Shown: positions 43,300 to 53,165 of the stretch, in pieces | How positions within the stretch are numbered: position 1 is the first letter of the stretch | Layout of the letters: the number at the start of each line of letters is the position of its first letter | Assembly (NCBI RefSeq): GCF_017812015.1 | Contig: NZ_JADQTN010000001.1 | Coordinates: forward strand, 1,280,501 to 1,344,500 | Direction: 5' to 3' | Length of the DNA stretch: 64,000 nt | DNA from: Pontixanthobacter sp. CEM42 | Lineage (GTDB): Bacteria; Pseudomonadota; Alphaproteobacteria; Sphingomonadales; Sphingomonadaceae | Notes under the pieces: generated by a model | Databases searched by the model: none | The model's input: only the letters and a program-made list of their open reading frames with translations | What the model was told of the DNA's origin: nothing | Translations under genes and position numbers: made by a program

Positions 43300-44247
43300 T
43301 TACTCGGCAGCGAGTGGCTGATTGCGCGTTCGGCCCAGCGCTGCGACTTCTTCGCCAATCACTCGCACCAATCCGGCTAAGCGCTGGCTCAAACCGGCGA
43401 TCTCAGCCGAAAGCGTCGACATATCGTTTTCCAGGTAGAGCGAGCGGCAGATTTCCAACTGGATCGCATGAATCGACCGCGCGGGCGCAGCATGACGGTC
43501 CAACACATATCCGCCCGCATAGGGGCGGTTATGGGCAACTCTCGCGCCATCATCAGAGAGTTTCTGCAAAGCGCTGGCCACCAACCGGTCGCTCGCGGAC
43601 GCCCCGAACCTGTCACCGAGCACAAACTGCGCGGGTAGATCGTCACGATTGGCTTTCTTGAGCGGCGGCATCGAGTGGAAATCGAGCAGCAGCGCCGCCC
43701 CCCACTGATCGCGCATTGTTTGCAAAGCAGCGGACAGCGCGGAATGATACGGGACATGCACTTGCCGGATTCGCGCATCCAGTTCGACCTGCGATGTCAT
43801 TCCTGACCAAATTTCTCCCAAGCCGGGTAAACGACGCGGAATCAAACCTAGGCCGCTCCGCGCTCGGCGATTGGCCAGAGAATGCCGCACACCATCGGGC
43901 CTAGAATTGGTGATCATGTCCCAATCGACATCGTCGGTGGCTCTGTTCAGGTCGAGCATCGCGCGCGGGGCATGCGCAACCAGTAATCCCGCCCCCGTCT
44001 GCCGCGCCACTAGCGATGCCAGTTGATCGACGTGTCGATCCTCCAGTCGAATTGATGAATAGTCGGGGCGGCGCATCCGCTTGGCCAAACTCTCAGGATA
44101 GACCCTGCCTGCGTGCGGTACCGCGATTAGCACGGGAATCGGTAGATCGTCAGGCAGCTTGAGCGAATATGCCGGCTTGCGGGTGCCGGGTATGATTCCG
44201 CCCTCTTCCAAGCGCCTTTCGCCATGATCGTCGTTAGCCTGCGTCAT
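43300..44247 (-). CDS. N-formylglutamate amidohydrolase family protein
   Basis: A 315-residue protein of the HutG-like family. Landmarks are IPVLIAVPHAGRVYP, SSIRLEDRHVDQL, DLNRATDDVDWD, YHSALSAALQTMRDQWGAALLLDFHSMP and RVAHNRPYAGGY. The family removes formyl-glutamate in histidine breakdown, but no hut genes are near, so the true substrate is uncertain. It is divergent from cpdR, 113 bases apart, an arrangement also seen in other alphaproteobacteria as far as I recall. Confidence 0.88.
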   Translation of the reverse strand: MTQANDDHGERRLEEGGIIPGTRKPAYSLKLPDDLPIPVLIAVPHAGRVYPESLAKRMRRPDYSSIRLEDRHVDQLASLVARQTGAGLLVAHAPRAMLDLNRATDDVDWDMITNSRPDGVRHSLANRRARSGLGLIPRRLPGLGEIWSGMTSQVELDARIRQVHVPYHSALSAALQTMRDQWGAALLLDFHSMPPLKKANRDDLPAQFVLGDRFGASASDRLVASALQKLSDDGARVAHNRPYAGGYVLDRHAAPARSIHAIQLEICRSLYLENDMSTLSAEIAGLSQRLAGLVRVIGEEVAALGRTRNQPLAAE

Positions 44248-44360
44248 TAACGCCTTTGCTGAACGCTCTGCGTTGACGAGTCAAAACATTGCTGTGTCAA
44301 AGCTGGCCAACTGTCACAAAGCGAGGGATTTCTTAAGTCAATCAGCCTAAGAGGCTTCGC

Positions 44361-44750
44361 ATGACGGAATCAGCAGCCCTACGTATCCTTTTGGCCGAGG
44401 ATGAAGAAGCCATGCGCACCTATCTGGCGCGCGCTCTCGAAAAAGCCGGCTATGAGGTCGTTTCTGTCGACCGTGGGACCGAAGCGGTTCCTCTACTGGA
44501 GGCGGAGCATTTCGATCTGCTCCTTTCGGACATTGTCATGCCTGAAATGGACGGGATCGAGCTGGCACAGCGCTGCAACGAAGTTAGCCCGGCGACCAAA
44601 GTGATGTTCATCACCGGATTCGCTGCGGTCACTCTTAAGGCAAGCCGTGAACAGCCGACCGCCAAGGTGCTGTCCAAGCCGTTCCACCTGCGCGATCTCG
44701 TACTCGAAGTGGAACGCGTTTTCGAAGATCAGGCGCAAGCGAGCCTTTAA
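44361..44750 (+). CDS. cpdR: CpdR-type single-domain response regulator
   Basis: A 129-residue stand-alone receiver domain. The acidic pocket is E13-D14-E15, the phosphorylation site is Asp57 in LLLSDIVMPEMDGIELAQRC, and the conserved Thr and Lys lie in FITGFAA and VLSKPFHLRDLV. In Caulobacter CpdR is phosphorylated through CckA and ChpT. When unphosphorylated it directs ClpXP to its substrates, including CtrA. cckA is present at 60057-62516. No output domain is attached. Confidence 0.93.
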   Translation: MTESAALRILLAEDEEAMRTYLARALEKAGYEVVSVDRGTEAVPLLEAEHFDLLLSDIVMPEMDGIELAQRCNEVSPATKVMFITGFAAVTLKASREQPTAKVLSKPFHLRDLVLEVERVFEDQAQASL

Positions 44751-44837
44751 TCGCTTCCAGAGCAATCACCCTCTTGCGCGGCTGATTGACCAGCGCTAGA
44801 GGGCGCTCCTGCTGTTTCGACAGCGATAAGATGGTGC

Positions 44838-44912
44838 GGGCGTATAGCTCAGTGGTAGAGCACTGTATTGACATTGCAGGGGTCGGAAGTTCAACTCTTC
44901 CTACGCCCACCA
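44838..44912 (+). tRNA. tRNA-Val (anticodon GAC)
   Basis: A 75-base cloverleaf with encoded CCA. The acceptor stem GGGCGTA/TACGCCC is a perfect 7 base pairs, the D-arm is AGCTCAGTGGTAGAGC, and the anticodon stem CTGTA/TGCAG (with one mismatch) closes the loop TTGACAT, giving GAC, which reads GUC valine codons. The T-arm is GGAAGTTCAACTCTTCC. A terminator hairpin follows. Confidence 0.95.
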
Positions 44913-44919
44913 TCCTTCC

Positions 44920-44954
44920 AAAAGGCGTCGCGATTGCGGCGCCTTTTTGCTTTT
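44920..44954 (+). terminator. Terminator of tRNA-Val
   Basis: AAAAGGCG-CGC and GCG-CGCCTTTT form a long stem with two single-base mismatches or bulges around a GATT loop, followed by TTTGCTTTT. It ends 8 bases after the mature tRNA begins its 3' trailer. Confidence 0.85.
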
Positions 44955-45042
44955 GGGTCATACCCACCTTGCCTCTACGCTCCCCTCTGCTAAAGCGCGC
45001 TCACACCCTAAACGCAGGCCCAAAACAGAGGCAAAATTCCCC

Positions 45043-46257
45043 ATGGCGAAAATCACCGTGAAGAACCCCGTTGTCGAACTCGACGGCGATGAAATGACCA
45101 AGATTATCTGGCAGTGGATCCGCGAACGACTGATCCTGCCTTACCTCGATGTTGATCTGAAATATTACGATCTGTCGATTGAAAAGCGCGACGAAACCGA
45201 TGACCAAATCACCGTGGACGCAGCCAATGCGATCAAGGAGCACGGCGTCGGCGTAAAATGCGCAACCATCACACCGGACGAAGCGCGCGTTGAAGAGTTC
45301 GACCTCAAGAAAATGTGGCGTTCGCCCAACGGTACGATCCGCAACATCCTCGGCGGTGTTGTGTTCCGTGAGCCTATCGTAATTGACAACGTCCCGCGCC
45401 TAGTTCCCGGCTGGACCGACCCCATCGTCGTTGGCCGTCACGCATTCGGTGACCAATATCGCGCGACCGATACATTGATCCCGGGTGCCGGTAAGTTACG
45501 CCTCGTATTTGAAGGCGCCGACGGCAAGAACATCGATCTCGACGTGTTCGAATTCGAACAGCCTGGCGTCGCGATGGCGATGTACAATTTGGACGATTCG
45601 ATCCGCGACTTTGCCCGCGCCAGCTTCCAGTATGGTCTGGACCGCAAGTGGCCCGTCTATCTGTCGACTAAGAACACCATCCTCAAAAAATATGATGGGC
45701 GCTTCAAGGACCTGTTCCAGGAAGTGTTCGACGCCGAATATGCCGCCGCATTCGAGAAAGCTGGCATCACTTACGAGCACCGTCTGATCGACGACATGGT
45801 CGCGGCGGCGCTTAAATGGAGCGGCAAGTTCGTTTGGGCCTGTAAGAACTATGATGGCGATGTGCAGTCGGACATCGTGGCACAGGGCTTCGGCTCGCTC
45901 GGCCTGATGACTTCGGTTCTGATGACACCAGACGGCAAGACTGTTGAAGCGGAAGCTGCACACGGCACCGTAACCCGTCACTTCCGCCAACACGAGCAAG
46001 GCAAGGCGACATCGACCAACCCGATCGCCTCAATCTTCGCATGGACACGCGGCCTGATGTATCGCGGCAAATTCGATGACACACCGGAAGTTGTGAAGTT
46101 CGCTGAAACGCTTGAGCGTGTCTGCATCGAAACCGTTGAGAACGGCCAGATGACCAAAGACCTTGCCCTGCTGATCGGCCCACAACAGAACTGGCTGACT
46201 ACAGAGCAGTTCTTCGAAGCGATTGTGACCAATCTCGAGAAAGAAATGGCTGCCTAA
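45043..46257 (+). CDS. icd: NADP-dependent isocitrate dehydrogenase
   Basis: A 404-residue TCA-cycle enzyme of the eukaryote-like/alphaproteobacterial type II group. The N-terminus [22 protein letters not shown], the mid-region [14 protein letters not shown] and [12 protein letters not shown], the metal-binding [10 protein letters not shown] and [14 protein letters not shown] are characteristic. The ATG at 45043 is preceded by AGAGG. It is not adjacent to other TCA genes. Confidence 0.96.
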   Translation: MAKITVKNPVVELDGDEMTKIIWQWIRERLILPYLDVDLKYYDLSIEKRDETDDQITVDAANAIKEHGVGVKCATITPDEARVEEFDLKKMWRSPNGTIRNILGGVVFREPIVIDNVPRLVPGWTDPIVVGRHAFGDQYRATDTLIPGAGKLRLVFEGADGKNIDLDVFEFEQPGVAMAMYNLDDSIRDFARASFQYGLDRKWPVYLSTKNTILKKYDGRFKDLFQEVFDAEYAAAFEKAGITYEHRLIDDMVAAALKWSGKFVWACKNYDGDVQSDIVAQGFGSLGLMTSVLMTPDGKTVEAEAAHGTVTRHFRQHEQGKATSTNPIASIFAWTRGLMYRGKFDDTPEVVKFAETLERVCIETVENGQMTKDLALLIGPQQNWLTTEQFFEAIVTNLEKEMAA

Positions 46258-46280
46258 GCCTCTTTCGTACCAAACAATTT

Positions 46281-46313
46281 GAAGCGGGCGCCGTGCATTG
46301 CGGCGTCCGCTTC
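46281..46313 (+). terminator. Hairpin after icd
   Basis: GAAGCGG-CGCCG and CGGCG-CCGCTTC make a stem of 12 pairs with one mismatch around a 7-base loop. There is no T-run beyond it, so it may stabilise the icd mRNA as much as terminate it. Confidence 0.6.
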
Positions 46314-46378
46314 ATTGATTCTGGATAGAGAGCAGATCGTGCCGTGACACTGTCACCGTGACAGGATAGGCTGGCCGC

Positions 46379-48136
46379 ATGGCCGGGGAAATCGACACAT
46401 CATCAATGGGCGACGCGCTGGTTATCCTGGGCGCCGCTGGCTTGGTGATACCGGTCTTCACCCGCTTTCGCATTACGCCGGTTATCGGATTTATCCTGAT
46501 CGGCGTTGCGGTGGGACCGTTTGGTCTCGGTAAACTGATCTACGACATACCGTGGCTCAGTTACGTAACGATAACCGATCCCGAAGCGCTGGAACCCTTT
46601 GCCGAATTCGGCATCATCCTGCTGCTATTCACGATCGGGCTGGAACTGTCTTTCAAACGGCTATGGCAGATGCGAAGATTGGTCTTCGGACTTGGCGCAC
46701 TTGAACTGCTGATTATCGGGACATCTCTTGCGGTTGTCCTCGCAATGATGGGGCAATACTGGACCGGCGCAATGGCGTTGGGTTTGGCGCTGGCGTTCTC
46801 ATCCACCGCAATCGTGTTGCCAATTTCGGGTACAACTTCGCCCGTAGGCCGCGCCGCGCTGTCGATGTTGCTTTTCGAAGACATTATGATCGTACCGATC
46901 ATCTTCATCCTCGGCGCCTTGGGCCCAGCAGCACAGGATGGTGGCTGGGAAGGTCTGGTCGAAATCCTGTGGCAAGGCGGCTTGGTGGTGTTTGCACTAC
47001 TTGTGTTAGGCCGCATCGCCCTGCCCCGCTTGTTCGCGCAAGCCGCCCGCACCAAAAGCCCTGAGCTGTTTCTGGCGGCCAGCCTGCTGGTTGTTATCGG
47101 TGCGAGTCTCGCCACCTCCGTCGTTGGTCTTTCGCCTATCGTCGGCGCAATCATCGCCGGACTGCTAATCGCGGAAACCGAGTATCACAGCGAGGTTGAG
47201 GGCATTATCGAGCCGTTCAAAGGCCTCGCCCTCGGTATCTTCCTGATCACGGTCGGCATGAGCATTGATCTGGCGACGATCTGGGCGAACCTTGGCTCGA
47301 TCCTGCTCGCGGTTGTGTTGGTACTGGTGTTCAAAGCGGCGGTGACCGGTTTCCTTCTTCGGATGATGGGTGCGCGGCGCAGCACAGCGGCAGAAACTGG
47401 CATTCTAATGGCTAGCCCATCCGAGACGACTTTGATCGTCCTGGCAGCGGCCAGTGCAGCAGCATTGATCCAACCTGGCACCGCGCAGTTTTGGCAGATC
47501 GTCACTGCCATAGGCCTGACAGTCACCCCTCTACTCGCGCGCCTTGGTCGCGTGATCGCACGCCGTGTCGAGCCAGCACCCGAATTAGAAGAAATCGATC
47601 ACAGCACACCGCCAGTAATCGTCATCGGCATTGGCCGCGTTGGGCGGCTTATCGCGCAGATGCTCGATAAACATGAGCGCCCTTATCTAGCCGTCGACTC
47701 CGATGCGGACTTGATTGAATCCGCCAAGCGCCAAGGCTATCGCGCAACCTTCGGTGACGCAGCACGCGGCGATGCGATGAACCGCCTTGGAATTGACCGA
47801 GCGCCCGCAGTGGTTCTGACCATGGACGAACCAGTGCTAGCGGAGCGGCTGACCCGCAAGCTCCGCAAGGAGCATCCCGATCTGCTCATCGTTGCCCGCG
47901 CGCGCGACACAAGCCATGCGGCGGAACTTTACCGCGCTGGCGCAAGCCATGCGATACCCGAAAGCTTGGAAAGCTCATTGCAGCTATCCGAGGCCGTGCT
48001 GGTCGATATCGGCGTGGCGATGGGGCCGGTCATCGCTTCAATTCACGAGAAGCGTGACGAATACCGGGTCAAAATCGAGCAAGAAGGCGCGCTTGACTAC
48101 ACCCCAAAGCTGCGCACCAGCACTATAGAAAGCTAA
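46379..48136 (+). CDS. CPA2 cation:proton antiporter with RCK/TrkA-N domain (KefB/KefC-like)
   Basis: A 585-residue protein. The N-terminal 390 residues are about 12 membrane helices of the CPA2 family with the LLLFTIGLELS and AFSSTAIVLP motifs. A cytosolic Rossmann domain follows with GIGRVG (residues 417-422) and VDSDADLIESAKRQGY, then FGDAARGDAMNRLG. KefB/C export potassium in exchange for protons during electrophile stress; ion specificity here is inference. The last 80 residues are a RCK-like extension. It is convergent with alaS. Confidence 0.9.
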   Translation: MAGEIDTSSMGDALVILGAAGLVIPVFTRFRITPVIGFILIGVAVGPFGLGKLIYDIPWLSYVTITDPEALEPFAEFGIILLLFTIGLELSFKRLWQMRRLVFGLGALELLIIGTSLAVVLAMMGQYWTGAMALGLALAFSSTAIVLPISGTTSPVGRAALSMLLFEDIMIVPIIFILGALGPAAQDGGWEGLVEILWQGGLVVFALLVLGRIALPRLFAQAARTKSPELFLAASLLVVIGASLATSVVGLSPIVGAIIAGLLIAETEYHSEVEGIIEPFKGLALGIFLITVGMSIDLATIWANLGSILLAVVLVLVFKAAVTGFLLRMMGARRSTAAETGILMASPSETTLIVLAAASAAALIQPGTAQFWQIVTAIGLTVTPLLARLGRVIARRVEPAPELEEIDHSTPPVIVIGIGRVGRLIAQMLDKHERPYLAVDSDADLIESAKRQGYRATFGDAARGDAMNRLGIDRAPAVVLTMDEPVLAERLTRKLRKEHPDLLIVARARDTSHAAELYRAGASHAIPESLESSLQLSEAVLVDIGVAMGPVIASIHEKRDEYRVKIEQEGALDYTPKLRTSTIES

Positions 48137-48138
48137 GC

Positions 48139-50790
48139 CTAGCCGGCGATTGCCGCACGTACCGCGGCAATCGCTTCATCAGCCTTATCGCCATCCGGAC
48201 CCCCGCCCTGCGCCATGTCAGCGCGGCCACCACCGCCTTTGCCGCCGAGAGCCTCTACGCCAACACGGACCAAGGCCACTGCGTCATGCTGCTTGGTCAG
48301 ATCGTCGGTGACAGCCACGGCAAAAGCTGCGCGACCATCATTGACCGCGACCGCAGCCGCAATGCCGGAACCTAGGCGCGATTTCGCTTCATCAAGCAGA
48401 CCGCGAAGTTCTTTCGGATTAAGGCCATCGAGCACTTGGCCGGAGAACTTCACACCGCCAATGTCTTCGTCAGCAGGTCCTGACGCAGCAGCACCGCCGC
48501 CTAGCGCCAGTTGTTTGCGCGCCTCAGACAGCTCTTTCTCAAGCGCTTTGCGTTCTTCAACCAATGCGGCGACGCGTGCGCTTGCATCATCGGGAGATGT
48601 CTTGAGTACCCCAGCGAGGTTTTTGAGCGCATCCTCACGCCCGACAAGCCATTGCCGTGCAGCCTCGCCAGTCAGCGCCTCAATACGGCGAACACCAGAC
48701 GATACCGCGCTTTCAGAGATAATCCGGAACACGCCGATATCACCTGTGGCTTTCACGTGGGTCCCGCCGCACAACTCGACAGAGTAGTTCTTTCCATCAG
48801 TTGACTGCTGCCCCATCGACAAAACACGGACTTCATCGCCGTACTTTTCGCCAAATAGTGCCATGGCGCCTGCTTCAATAGCGTCATCGGGGCTCATGAG
48901 ACGTGTCACCACGGGATCATTTGCGCGAATCTCAGCGTTCACTTCGCTTTCAATTGCCGCGATGTCTTCTTCGTTCAGCGCTACAGGCTGCGAGAAGTCA
49001 AAACGCAGCCGATCCTCAGCCACCAGAGAGCCTTTCTGCGTAACGTGATCGCCCAAGCGGTTGCGCAGCGCCGCATGAACGAGGTGCGTCGCCGAATGGT
49101 TTGCGCGGATCCGGTCACGGCGACCTGCGTCAACGTCCATATGCACGGTGTCGCCGACGCTGATCGTGCCCGCTTCAATCTTGGCGTGATGCGTGTGCAA
49201 ACGACCGAGCGGTTTCGCCGTGTCGATCACATCCACTGACAAGCCCTCGGGCGTGCTGATTGAACCAACATCGCCAGCCTGACCGCCGCTCTCACCATAG
49301 AACGGTGTCTGGTTGGTCAATACCGTGACCTCGTCACCCTCGGAAGCTGATCGCACCTCATCACCACCTTTGACGAGCGCAACGACGCGCCCTTCACCGC
49401 TGGTGGAGGTGTAACCAGTAAACTCGGTGCTACCTTCGCGTTCGGCAATATCAAACCAGACCTCGTTAGAGGCCGCCTCGCCCGAGCCTTTCCATGCTGC
49501 GCGTGCGGCGGCTTTCTGGCGATCCATCGCAGCGTCGAAGCCGGCGCGGTCCACTGCGATTCCGCGGTCGCGCAGAGCATCCTCAGTCAGATCGTATGGG
49601 AAGCCGTAGGTGTCGTAGAGTTTGAACGCGGTTTCACCATCGAGCTGCTCGCCGTCGCTCATATCGCCAGTTGCATCGTCGAGTAGCTTTAGGCCTTTGT
49701 CGAGCGTCCGGCGGAATTGCGTTTCCTCTCGCTCAAGCACTTCGGTTATTAGCGCCTGGCCGCGTTGCAATTCCGGATAGGCCTGCCCCATCTCAGTCAC
49801 GAGTTCAGGCACCAATCGGTGCATCAGCGGCTCGCTCGCACCGAGCAAATGCGCATGCCGCATCGCGCGGCGCATGATCCGGCGCAGCACATAGCCCCGA
49901 CCTTCATTCGATGGGAGGACGCCGTCAGCGAGCAAGAAACTGGTCGAGCGCAAGTGGTCTGCAATAACGCGGTGGCTCGCTTGTGTGTCACCTTCTGCCG
50001 CAACGCCCGTTAGGCTCTCGGATGCGGCAATCAGCGCTTTGAATGTGTCAGTATCATAATTGTCGTGCACGCCCTGCATTACAGCGGCAACGCGTTCGAG
50101 CCCCATGCCGGTGTCGATCGAAGGTTTGGGAAGATCGGTACGATTGCCTGCGCCATCCTGCTCGAATTGCATGAAGACGAGATTCCATATCTCAATAAAG
50201 CGGTCGCCGTCTTCGTCAGGTGATCCGGGAGGGCCGCCAGGGATATGATCGCCGTGATCGTAGAAAATCTCGCTACAAGGACCGCAGGGCCCCGTGTCAC
50301 CCATCGACCAGAAATTATCATTGGTAGCGATGCGGATGATACGGTCTTCAGGCAGACCAGCGATCTTGCGCCACAGATCAAAAGCTTCATCGTCAGTGTG
50401 ATAGACCGTCGCAATCAGCTTTTCAGCGGGTAGGCCCCATTCCTTGGTCAGCAGCGTCCACGCATTGTGGATTGCCTGCTCCTTGAAGTAGTCGCCGAAA
50501 GAGAAGTTACCCAGCATCTCGAAAAAGGTATGGTGCCGTGCGGTGTAGCCAACGTTGTCGAGATCATTGTGCTTGCCGCCGGCGCGGACGCATTTCTGCG
50601 AGCTGGTCGCGCGCGGTGCTGGCGGTGTTTCGAGGCCGGTGAACACGTTCTTGAACGGCACCATGCCCGCATTGACGAACATCAATGTAGGATCATTGTA
50701 GGGTACCAGCGGCGCACTAGGCACCGAAGCATGGTCCTGTGCCGCGAAATAGTCGAGAAACGAGCGGCGAATGTCATTGGTCGATTGCAT
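48139..50790 (-). CDS. alaS: Alanyl-tRNA synthetase
   Basis: An 883-residue class II synthetase. The catalytic core starts [17 protein letters not shown] and has [31 protein letters not shown] and NLVFMQFEQ. The editing domain has the zinc ligands in [11 protein letters not shown] and [14 protein letters not shown]. The C-terminal C-Ala region follows with [13 protein letters not shown]. The ATG at 50790 is preferred over a start three codons earlier. A tRNA-Ala gene lies at the window start but is unlinked. Confidence 0.97.
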   Translation of the reverse strand: MQSTNDIRRSFLDYFAAQDHASVPSAPLVPYNDPTLMFVNAGMVPFKNVFTGLETPPAPRATSSQKCVRAGGKHNDLDNVGYTARHHTFFEMLGNFSFGDYFKEQAIHNAWTLLTKEWGLPAEKLIATVYHTDDEAFDLWRKIAGLPEDRIIRIATNDNFWSMGDTGPCGPCSEIFYDHGDHIPGGPPGSPDEDGDRFIEIWNLVFMQFEQDGAGNRTDLPKPSIDTGMGLERVAAVMQGVHDNYDTDTFKALIAASESLTGVAAEGDTQASHRVIADHLRSTSFLLADGVLPSNEGRGYVLRRIMRRAMRHAHLLGASEPLMHRLVPELVTEMGQAYPELQRGQALITEVLEREETQFRRTLDKGLKLLDDATGDMSDGEQLDGETAFKLYDTYGFPYDLTEDALRDRGIAVDRAGFDAAMDRQKAAARAAWKGSGEAASNEVWFDIAEREGSTEFTGYTSTSGEGRVVALVKGGDEVRSASEGDEVTVLTNQTPFYGESGGQAGDVGSISTPEGLSVDVIDTAKPLGRLHTHHAKIEAGTISVGDTVHMDVDAGRRDRIRANHSATHLVHAALRNRLGDHVTQKGSLVAEDRLRFDFSQPVALNEEDIAAIESEVNAEIRANDPVVTRLMSPDDAIEAGAMALFGEKYGDEVRVLSMGQQSTDGKNYSVELCGGTHVKATGDIGVFRIISESAVSSGVRRIEALTGEAARQWLVGREDALKNLAGVLKTSPDDASARVAALVEERKALEKELSEARKQLALGGGAAASGPADEDIGGVKFSGQVLDGLNPKELRGLLDEAKSRLGSGIAAAVAVNDGRAAFAVAVTDDLTKQHDAVALVRVGVEALGGKGGGGRADMAQGGGPDGDKADEAIAAVRAAIAG

Positions 50791-50852
50791 CAGATGCAAT
50801 TAATCACTGCAGGCGCAGGCGACAAGCGATTAAGCGAACCAAATGCGCAAAG

Positions 50853-50900
50853 AAAAACCGGTGCGAGGCGGCGCTGTCTCCAGCGGGCCTGCACACCGGT
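50853..50900 (-). terminator. Terminator after the exported 250-residue gene
   Basis: ACCGGTG and a matching CACCGGT close a long hairpin with an imperfect GC-rich middle. On the minus strand the stem is followed by TTTTTCTTT. It lies 18 bases past the stop at 50918 and strongly resembles the recA terminator at 51826-51874. Confidence 0.82.
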
Positions 50901-50917
50901 CAATTCTATGGACGCGA

Positions 50918-51670
50918 TCATTCCATCCGTTTTTTGAAGCACTTCTTCAGTGCCTTTTCTCTTCTGCTAGTCTTTTCAATCGTGTTTGCTTCTGCCTTAC
51001 ACATTGCCAATGGCGTGTTGCCGAATGTTTCATCCATCGCACGTTGCGAATCAAAATTCGAAGACAGACTCCCATCTGCTGTAAACTCAACAGGCTGCGC
51101 TATTTGTGCAGCGAGTTCACGACCGGTCGGAAGTCGTGCGCGTTTACCAGTAATGAAGCCTGCGAAAACACCAATCGCTAGAACACCAACACCGGTTGCT
51201 ACGGTGTTACCTTCGCCCTCCTGCCGGAAATCACCTTTGATAGGTATCTCAGCCCCGCCAAGATTAACCGACCGCAGACCGAATTCCAACTTGCCCGATT
51301 TGCCAAACGCGCCCTTACCTGTGCGCCAAGTAATTTCAGCGGATGCCGGAGTTCCGGCTGGGATAACCACCTTGTTATCGATGACCACGTCGTCTTTTAC
51401 GGTGAGTTCAAAAATATCACCTGCATCATGCGTACTACTATTAACCTCATCAGTGACGACGAGGGTCAGCGGCCGTCCTGCAGCCAAGGTCAATGGGCCG
51501 GCCGGCTTCGCTACGACTGGTGTTCGAACCACTTCTACAGCTTCAACCACTTCGCTAGCTGCCGTTGGCATTTGCGCAGGTTCCGACTGTTCTTGTGTTT
51601 CAGCATCCTGTGCCTGCAATGGCATCGCAATAAGTGCGGCAGTTGCCACACCAAATAAATACTTCCTCAT
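50918..51670 (-). CDS. Exported protein of unknown function
   Basis: A 250-residue protein with a signal peptide (FGVATAALIAMPLQA, cut before QDAE). An acidic/Pro linker leads to a beta-rich domain: GRPLTLVVTDEVNSSTHDAGD, VIDNKVVIPAGTPASAEITWRTGKG and FGKSGKLEFGLRSV. A Gly-rich hydrophobic stretch VATGVGVLAIGVFAGFITGK follows, then a Cys-containing tail ALKKCFKKRME. The central part recalls outer-membrane or secretion-associated beta domains common in sphingomonads, without a known function. It lies between alaS and recA on the same strand. Confidence 0.72.
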   Translation of the reverse strand: MRKYLFGVATAALIAMPLQAQDAETQEQSEPAQMPTAASEVVEAVEVVRTPVVAKPAGPLTLAAGRPLTLVVTDEVNSSTHDAGDIFELTVKDDVVIDNKVVIPAGTPASAEITWRTGKGAFGKSGKLEFGLRSVNLGGAEIPIKGDFRQEGEGNTVATGVGVLAIGVFAGFITGKRARLPTGRELAAQIAQPVEFTADGSLSSNFDSQRAMDETFGNTPLAMCKAEANTIEKTSRREKALKKCFKKRME

Positions 51671-51825
51671 ACGTCCCCTAAGGATTTGCAGCCTACAATA
51701 AGGCCATTGGGCCTTGTTAGAAGATACGGTAAGGGACGTCTAATGAATATCAACTAAGTTGGTGGAATATATCACAAAGTCAGCATCAACAGTCCGATCT
51801 CCACGAATTTCACTTTAACAGAAAG

Positions 51826-51874
51826 AAAAACCGGTGCGGGGCGCTGCTATCTCCAGCATGCCTCTCGCACCGGT
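51826..51874 (-). terminator. Terminator of recA
   Basis: On the minus strand ACCGGTGCGAGAGG and a complementary CCCCGCACCGGT close the hairpin, with CTGGAGATAGCAG inside, and TTTTTCTTTC follows. It is 62 bases after the recA stop and nearly repeats the terminator at 50853-50900. Confidence 0.85.
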
Positions 51875-51935
51875 CTTCCGTTTGCCCGGACGCGGGAACT
51901 AGTCCCTTTCAATGCGTCCGCTTGAAAAAATGATG

Positions 51936-53009
51936 TCAGTCCTCTTCGCTGGCCTCTGCGTCAGGGCCCGTCATCATTTCTTCGGCGACTTCATCGGTGC
52001 GGCCGCGAATTGCAGCTTCCAACTTGTCGCGCATCTCTACATTTTCATCGAGGAAGGTCTTCGAGTTCTCACGCCCCTGCCCGATCCGGACCGAGTCATA
52101 GGAGAACCATGAACCGGATTTCTCAACCACACCGGCTTTCACACCAAGATCGAGAATTTCACCAGTCTTCGAAATACCTTTGCCATACATGATGTCGAAT
52201 TCGACTTGCTTGAATGGCGGAGCAACTTTGTTCTTAACGACCTTCACGCGAGTCGAGTTGCCGATCACTTCATCGCGGTCTTTGATCTGACCCGTGCGGC
52301 GAATGTCGAGACGAACAGATGCGTAAAATTTGAGCGCGTTACCGCCAGTGGTGACTTCGGGATTGCCATACATCACGCCAATCTTCATCCGCAGCTGGTT
52401 GATAAAGATCACCATGCATTTGGAGCGGTTGATTGAGCCGGTCAGCTTACGCAGGCTTTGCGACATCAGGCGAGCTTGCAGGCCGACATGACTGTCGCCC
52501 ATCTCACCTTCGATTTCTGCACGGGGGACCAGCGCAGCAACCGAATCGACCACCAAAACGTCAATCGCATTGGAGCGCACCAGCGTATCGACGATTTCGA
52601 GCGCTTGCTCACCCGTGTCAGGCTGCGAAATGATCAACTCGTCAATATCTACACCGAGCTTCTTGGCATACACAGGATCAAGTGCATGTTCCGCATCGAC
52701 GAACGCGACTGTGCCGCCGTCCTTCTGCGCCTCTGCCAGTACATGCAGTGCGAGCGTGGTCTTACCCGAACTTTCCGGACCATACACTTCAATCACCCGA
52801 CCTTTAGGCAGGCCGCCAATGCCGAGAGCAATATCCAAACCAAGCGAGCCAGTCGAAATAGATTCGACCTCCATCGCCTCTTTCGAGCCCAGCTTCATGG
52901 CCGAGCCTTTACCGAATGCGCGGTCAATCTGTGCGAGTGCCGCGTCGAGCGCCTTTTGACGGTCCACGTTCTTTTCCTTACCTTCTACAAGCTTAAGACT
53001 AGCTGCCAT
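51936..53009 (-). CDS. recA: Recombinase RecA
   Basis: A 357-residue DNA recombinase and SOS coprotease. Walker A is GPESSGKT at residues 77-84, followed by [35 protein letters not shown]-type sequence, the L2-region [21 protein letters not shown]-like stretch and an acidic C-terminus (DAEASEED). The ATG at 53009 has GGGAGC upstream. A LexA box and a good sigma-70-like promoter lie directly upstream. Confidence 0.98.
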   Translation of the reverse strand: MAASLKLVEGKEKNVDRQKALDAALAQIDRAFGKGSAMKLGSKEAMEVESISTGSLGLDIALGIGGLPKGRVIEVYGPESSGKTTLALHVLAEAQKDGGTVAFVDAEHALDPVYAKKLGVDIDELIISQPDTGEQALEIVDTLVRSNAIDVLVVDSVAALVPRAEIEGEMGDSHVGLQARLMSQSLRKLTGSINRSKCMVIFINQLRMKIGVMYGNPEVTTGGNALKFYASVRLDIRRTGQIKDRDEVIGNSTRVKVVKNKVAPPFKQVEFDIMYGKGISKTGEILDLGVKAGVVEKSGSWFSYDSVRIGQGRENSKTFLDENVEMRDKLEAAIRGRTDEVAEEMMTGPDAEASEED

Positions 53010-53074
53010 CACACGGCTCCCATTGATTGCCTAGAGGGTCAGAAATTTTGCCCCCGATTCATCGTCTGAGAGAG

Positions 53075-53112
53075 TATGTACCGTGTTTGTTCCAAAAGAA
53101 CAAGAGCGGAAC
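53075..53112 (-). promoter_or_regulatory. recA promoter with LexA box
   Basis: On the minus strand GTTC-CGCTCTT-GTTC (53112-53098) is an exact alphaproteobacterial LexA operator. Its right half contains the -35-like TTGTTC (53103-53098). A 17-base spacer then leads to TACATA (53080-53075) as the -10 element. LexA bound there would cover the -35. Confidence 0.85.
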
Positions 53113-53165
53113 AAATTTTTTTGCAATTGAACCAAAACCCACAGAATCGCACGGCTTGGAGCGAC

